From Clostridia bacterium (GTDB lineage: Bacteria > Bacillota > Clostridia > Christensenellales > Borkfalkiaceae): a stretch of DNA of 7,684 nt. Position numbers and translations under genes: made by a program. The stretch spans positions 1 through 7,684 of the forward strand of contig JAGAUH010000207.1 of assembly GCA_017620875.1 (NCBI GenBank), given 5' to 3'. The notes beneath the pieces were generated by a model. That model made no database searches. It was given only the letters and a program-made list of their open reading frames with translations, and was not told the DNA's origin. Each line of letters starts with the position of its first letter. Within the stretch, counting starts at the first letter, position 1. Below, piece by piece: positions 5,841 to 7,684 of the stretch.

Positions 5841-6986
5841 CTAGTTTTTGTCTAAAGGTTTTATGCTAACGTTTACTTCTACCAAAGTATTGCTTATGTC
5901 AAAATTTTTATTGGCAGAGTAAAACTTTGGGTAAAACCTAAAAAGATTGTCTTTTATTTCAAAAAAGTCGCAAGAAGTAGTTTTAGATATATCTACTAAG
6001 TTTTCTATTTGTTCTCTTACTTTTTTATCGGCTTTTTGTAAAATATCGGTTGGCACGACGTTAGTTCCGCCACTTTCGAAAATTTGAGAAGATTTTATAT
6101 CAATTAAATATACGTTTAAACTCAAGTCTATTTTTAGTTTTGCAAGTTCCCCTTGGGGATAAATTTTAATTTTTCTTTTGCTATTTATTACTTTTAGTAA
6201 CGCGGTAGAATTTTCTGTTAAAGGCACTTCGAAATATATTTCTTTAACGCCTTTAACTATTAGGTTGTAAAAAAGCGTTTGTTCTTTGTTAAACTTTCCT
6301 ACCGTTTTGCCGTTGTTTAATAGTATGGTGGTAGTTGCGTTAAAAACCGCCGTGTTTTTACTTTCTCCCGTTTCGGTTTTTTGAGTAAAATCGTCGGTTT
6401 CTAGTTTTATTAGTGGGATAAGGCTTTGCTTAGATTCCCCCGTTAAGTTTATTGCAATATCTTTTACCCTAGAAAAATAAACGGCGTTGGCGTTGTCTGC
6501 GTTTTTAAGTAATATTTTTTGCAAAGAGAAACTTGCAATATTGTCTAGCGTGCCCGTTGCTTTTAAAATATCATCTGCTTTTTTTTCTGCATAACAAATT
6601 AAAATGTTATCGTATATTTTTTTGCTATATAACACGTAATTTATAATTTCGGGTAAAAGTTTGTCTCCAATATCTTGGTTTACTATAACTAGGTTGCAAA
6701 AACTAAGTTTTGGATACCAACCCGTTTTTACGGCAATATTGTCTATTGCAAGCCCTATGGTTTTGCCGTAGCCAACCACTATACTGTCGGCGTTGGTTTT
6801 TATGTCTACCGCTTGGGGCAGAGCAATTTGGGCGGAAATTTTAATATCGTCGTTTTCTTGGTCTATTGCTATTGCCGTTATTATTGCGGTTTTTTCTATT
6901 TTAATTACCCCTAAGTCGTTAGATAAAAATAGCGATATAACAAAAAATATTATGGCTAGTATAATTTTAATTCCGTAATTTTTCAT
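5841..6986 (-). CDS. Ger(x)C-family spore germination protein lacking a lipobox
   Basis: This is the C subunit of a tripartite germinant receptor, which sits at the outer face of the spore inner membrane with the A and B subunits. The 381 residues match the family length. Recognisable parts are IEKTAIITAIAID near 30-42 (family form: I-E, hydrophobic, A-I-x-I-D), CNLVIV at 97-102, VFNATTTILLNNGKTVGKFN at 214-233, and the C-terminal domain ending NTLVEVNVSIKP. Subunits of this family are normally lipoproteins with a GCW-like lipobox. Here residues 6-22 are a hydrophobic helix, but the first cysteine is at 97, so there is no lipidation site; the helix may serve as an uncleaved anchor. The ATG at 6984-6986 has AAAGGAG five bases upstream and overlaps the end of the GerB-type gene by 20 bases, which points to translational coupling. 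It could belong to a GerA, GerK or similar operon; the sequence does not decide which. Confidence 0.88.
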   Translation of the reverse strand: MKNYGIKIILAIIFFVISLFLSNDLGVIKIEKTAIITAIAIDQENDDIKISAQIALPQAVDIKTNADSIVVGYGKTIGLAIDNIAVKTGWYPKLSFCNLVIVNQDIGDKLLPEIINYVLYSKKIYDNILICYAEKKADDILKATGTLDNIASFSLQKILLKNADNANAVYFSRVKDIAINLTGESKQSLIPLIKLETDDFTQKTETGESKNTAVFNATTTILLNNGKTVGKFNKEQTLFYNLIVKGVKEIYFEVPLTENSTALLKVINSKRKIKIYPQGELAKLKIDLSLNVYLIDIKSSQIFESGGTNVVPTDILQKADKKVREQIENLVDISKTTSCDFFEIKDNLFRFYPKFYSANKNFDISNTLVEVNVSIKPLDKN

Positions 6987-7684
6987 TTTTCTCCTTTAAG
7001 CAAAGTACAAAGGGCGGTAAAAGGTAGTTTATTAGTATAAAAAAGTATTTTAAATATTTGTTTATAAGGTTAAACGTAAAAATGTTTTTCTCGTTAAAAA
7101 TTATTATAAAAGCAAGTGTAAAAGTACATATCACCCCAGACACTATAAGCGTAGATTTGGTACTTTCGCCAAAAATAGGCTTTAAACACTCGGCGCATAG
7201 TATTAGCGGTATGGCAAGGGCAAAAAGCCTAGCAAAGTCTAGCATAAAAGAAGCAATGCTATCTAGTCTACCTACGTTAGAGAGTATTAAACTATAATGG
7301 CTCATTTGCGAAAGAGAAAAAATTTTATTCATACTAACTTGTCCAAACACGCCGTAAAAACATATTATTAAACTAATAACCGCCAAGTATATTGCCGTTA
7401 AACTTAAACTAAGTGGCAAGGTCAAATTTTTTTGCCTAGTGGTTCTGCCCATAAAAAATAGCAAGTATATTCCTTCCCCACAAAATAGCAAGTTGTTTAC
7501 GCTTGCAAGCATTATATTTTTTGGAGAATCTCTAAATAGCGGTAAAAGATTTAAAAGGTTACTTTCTTTATAGGTTAAAATAATGAGTAATATTATGCCT
7601 AAAATTGAAAATAGCGCCAAAATAAAACTAGTTCGTTTTAGTAGTTTTAAGCCCTTAAAACAAAGGTAAAAACATAGTGCGATA
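6967..7684 (-). CDS. GerB-type spore germination permease (partial, N-terminus beyond right edge)
   Basis: The frame stays open to the right edge, giving 238 C-terminal residues of a family that usually has about 365. GerB subunits belong to the APC transporter superfamily and are thought to bind the germinant in the spore inner membrane. Counting from the edge, about six hydrophobic segments are seen, near 22-37, 63-78, 91-114, 148-167, 178-196 and 210-229. Family-like marks are NLLPLF near 45-50, FCGEGIYLLFF near 67-77 (the F-x-G-E motif) and GRLDSI near 138-143, followed by a membrane segment. A TTG at 7618-7620 is not the start, since an in-frame, membrane-like sequence (FYLCFKGLKLLKRTSF) continues upstream of it. 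The Ger(x)C gene overlaps its end by 20 bases. A gerA-type subunit gene would be expected upstream, outside the window. Confidence 0.85.
   Translation of the reverse strand, partial: IALCFYLCFKGLKLLKRTSFILALFSILGIILLIILTYKESNLLNLLPLFRDSPKNIMLASVNNLLFCGEGIYLLFFMGRTTRQKNLTLPLSLSLTAIYLAVISLIICFYGVFGQVSMNKIFSLSQMSHYSLILSNVGRLDSIASFMLDFARLFALAIPLILCAECLKPIFGESTKSTLIVSGVICTFTLAFIIIFNEKNIFTFNLINKYLKYFFILINYLLPPFVLCLKEKNEKLRN

Noticed and set aside
6793..7297. Two + strand reading frames (61 and 79 codons) opposite the ger genes
   Set aside because: They are antisense to well-supported Ger(x)C and GerB coding sequence and resemble no known family.
7618..7620. TTG as the start of the GerB-type gene
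   Set aside because: The frame continues upstream to the window edge with membrane-like sequence, no ribosome site lies ahead of it, and starting here would leave a protein far shorter than the family.
1..7684. tRNA, rRNA, CRISPR arrays, riboswitches, transposase genes
   Set aside because: I saw no cloverleaf pattern, spaced direct repeats, known aptamer core or transposase motif on either strand.

Overview
This 7.7-kb window comes from a low-GC Gram-positive bacterium that forms endospores, most likely an uncultured member of the Clostridia. Three genes support this: a SpoIIE-type sporulation phosphatase and two tripartite-type germination-receptor genes (GerB permease and Ger(x)C). Purine-rich Shine-Dalgarno sequences and AT-rich coding sequence also fit. 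Genus and species cannot be called from the sequence alone.

Layout. On the + strand, the window opens with the last 45 codons of a nagA-like gene (N-acetylglucosamine-6-phosphate deacetylase). It overlaps by 20 bases a complete bifunctional NAD(P)H-hydrate repair gene (nnr, 121-1614), which ends at a perfect 13-bp hairpin terminator (1648-1681). A 57-bp imperfect palindrome flanked by TTA repeats, resembling a miniature repeat element, sits between this pair and the convergent minus-strand genes. All remaining genes are on the minus strand. In transcription order from the right edge they are: a partial GerB-type permease (7684-6967), a Ger(x)C protein (6986-5841, 20-base overlap with the permease), a spoIIE-like gene (5755-3515), and a 533-residue membrane protein (3391-1790). 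The last has a YccF-type N-terminus and a duplicated C-terminal module that I do not recognise.

How they work together. GerB and Ger(x)C are two parts of a spore germinant receptor; the third (GerA) would be expected just beyond the right edge. SpoIIE acts much earlier, at asymmetric division, where its phosphatase leads to sigma-F activation. The 85-base gap before spoIIE holds a consensus Spo0A box (TTCGACA on the coding strand), a -35/-10 pair with the long 22-bp spacing typical of Spo0A-activated promoters, and a 10-bp perfect hairpin whose 3' arm contains the spoIIE ribosome binding site. A transcript from the Spo0A-type promoter would start inside this hairpin, so its ribosome site would be free. 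Read-through from upstream would carry the whole hairpin and mask it.

The strongest candidate for something new is the 533-residue gene. It is visibly more AT-rich than its neighbours in sampled stretches, starts with TTG, and has a nine-C homopolymer tract in the spacer between a consensus -35 (TTGACA) and a TATGATATAAT -10 region. This is the architecture of a phase-variable promoter, in which slippage of the tract changes the -35/-10 distance. The protein couples a YccF-like head to two copies of a ~130-residue module made of a soluble segment, two membrane helices and a THYxFLFxYY motif.
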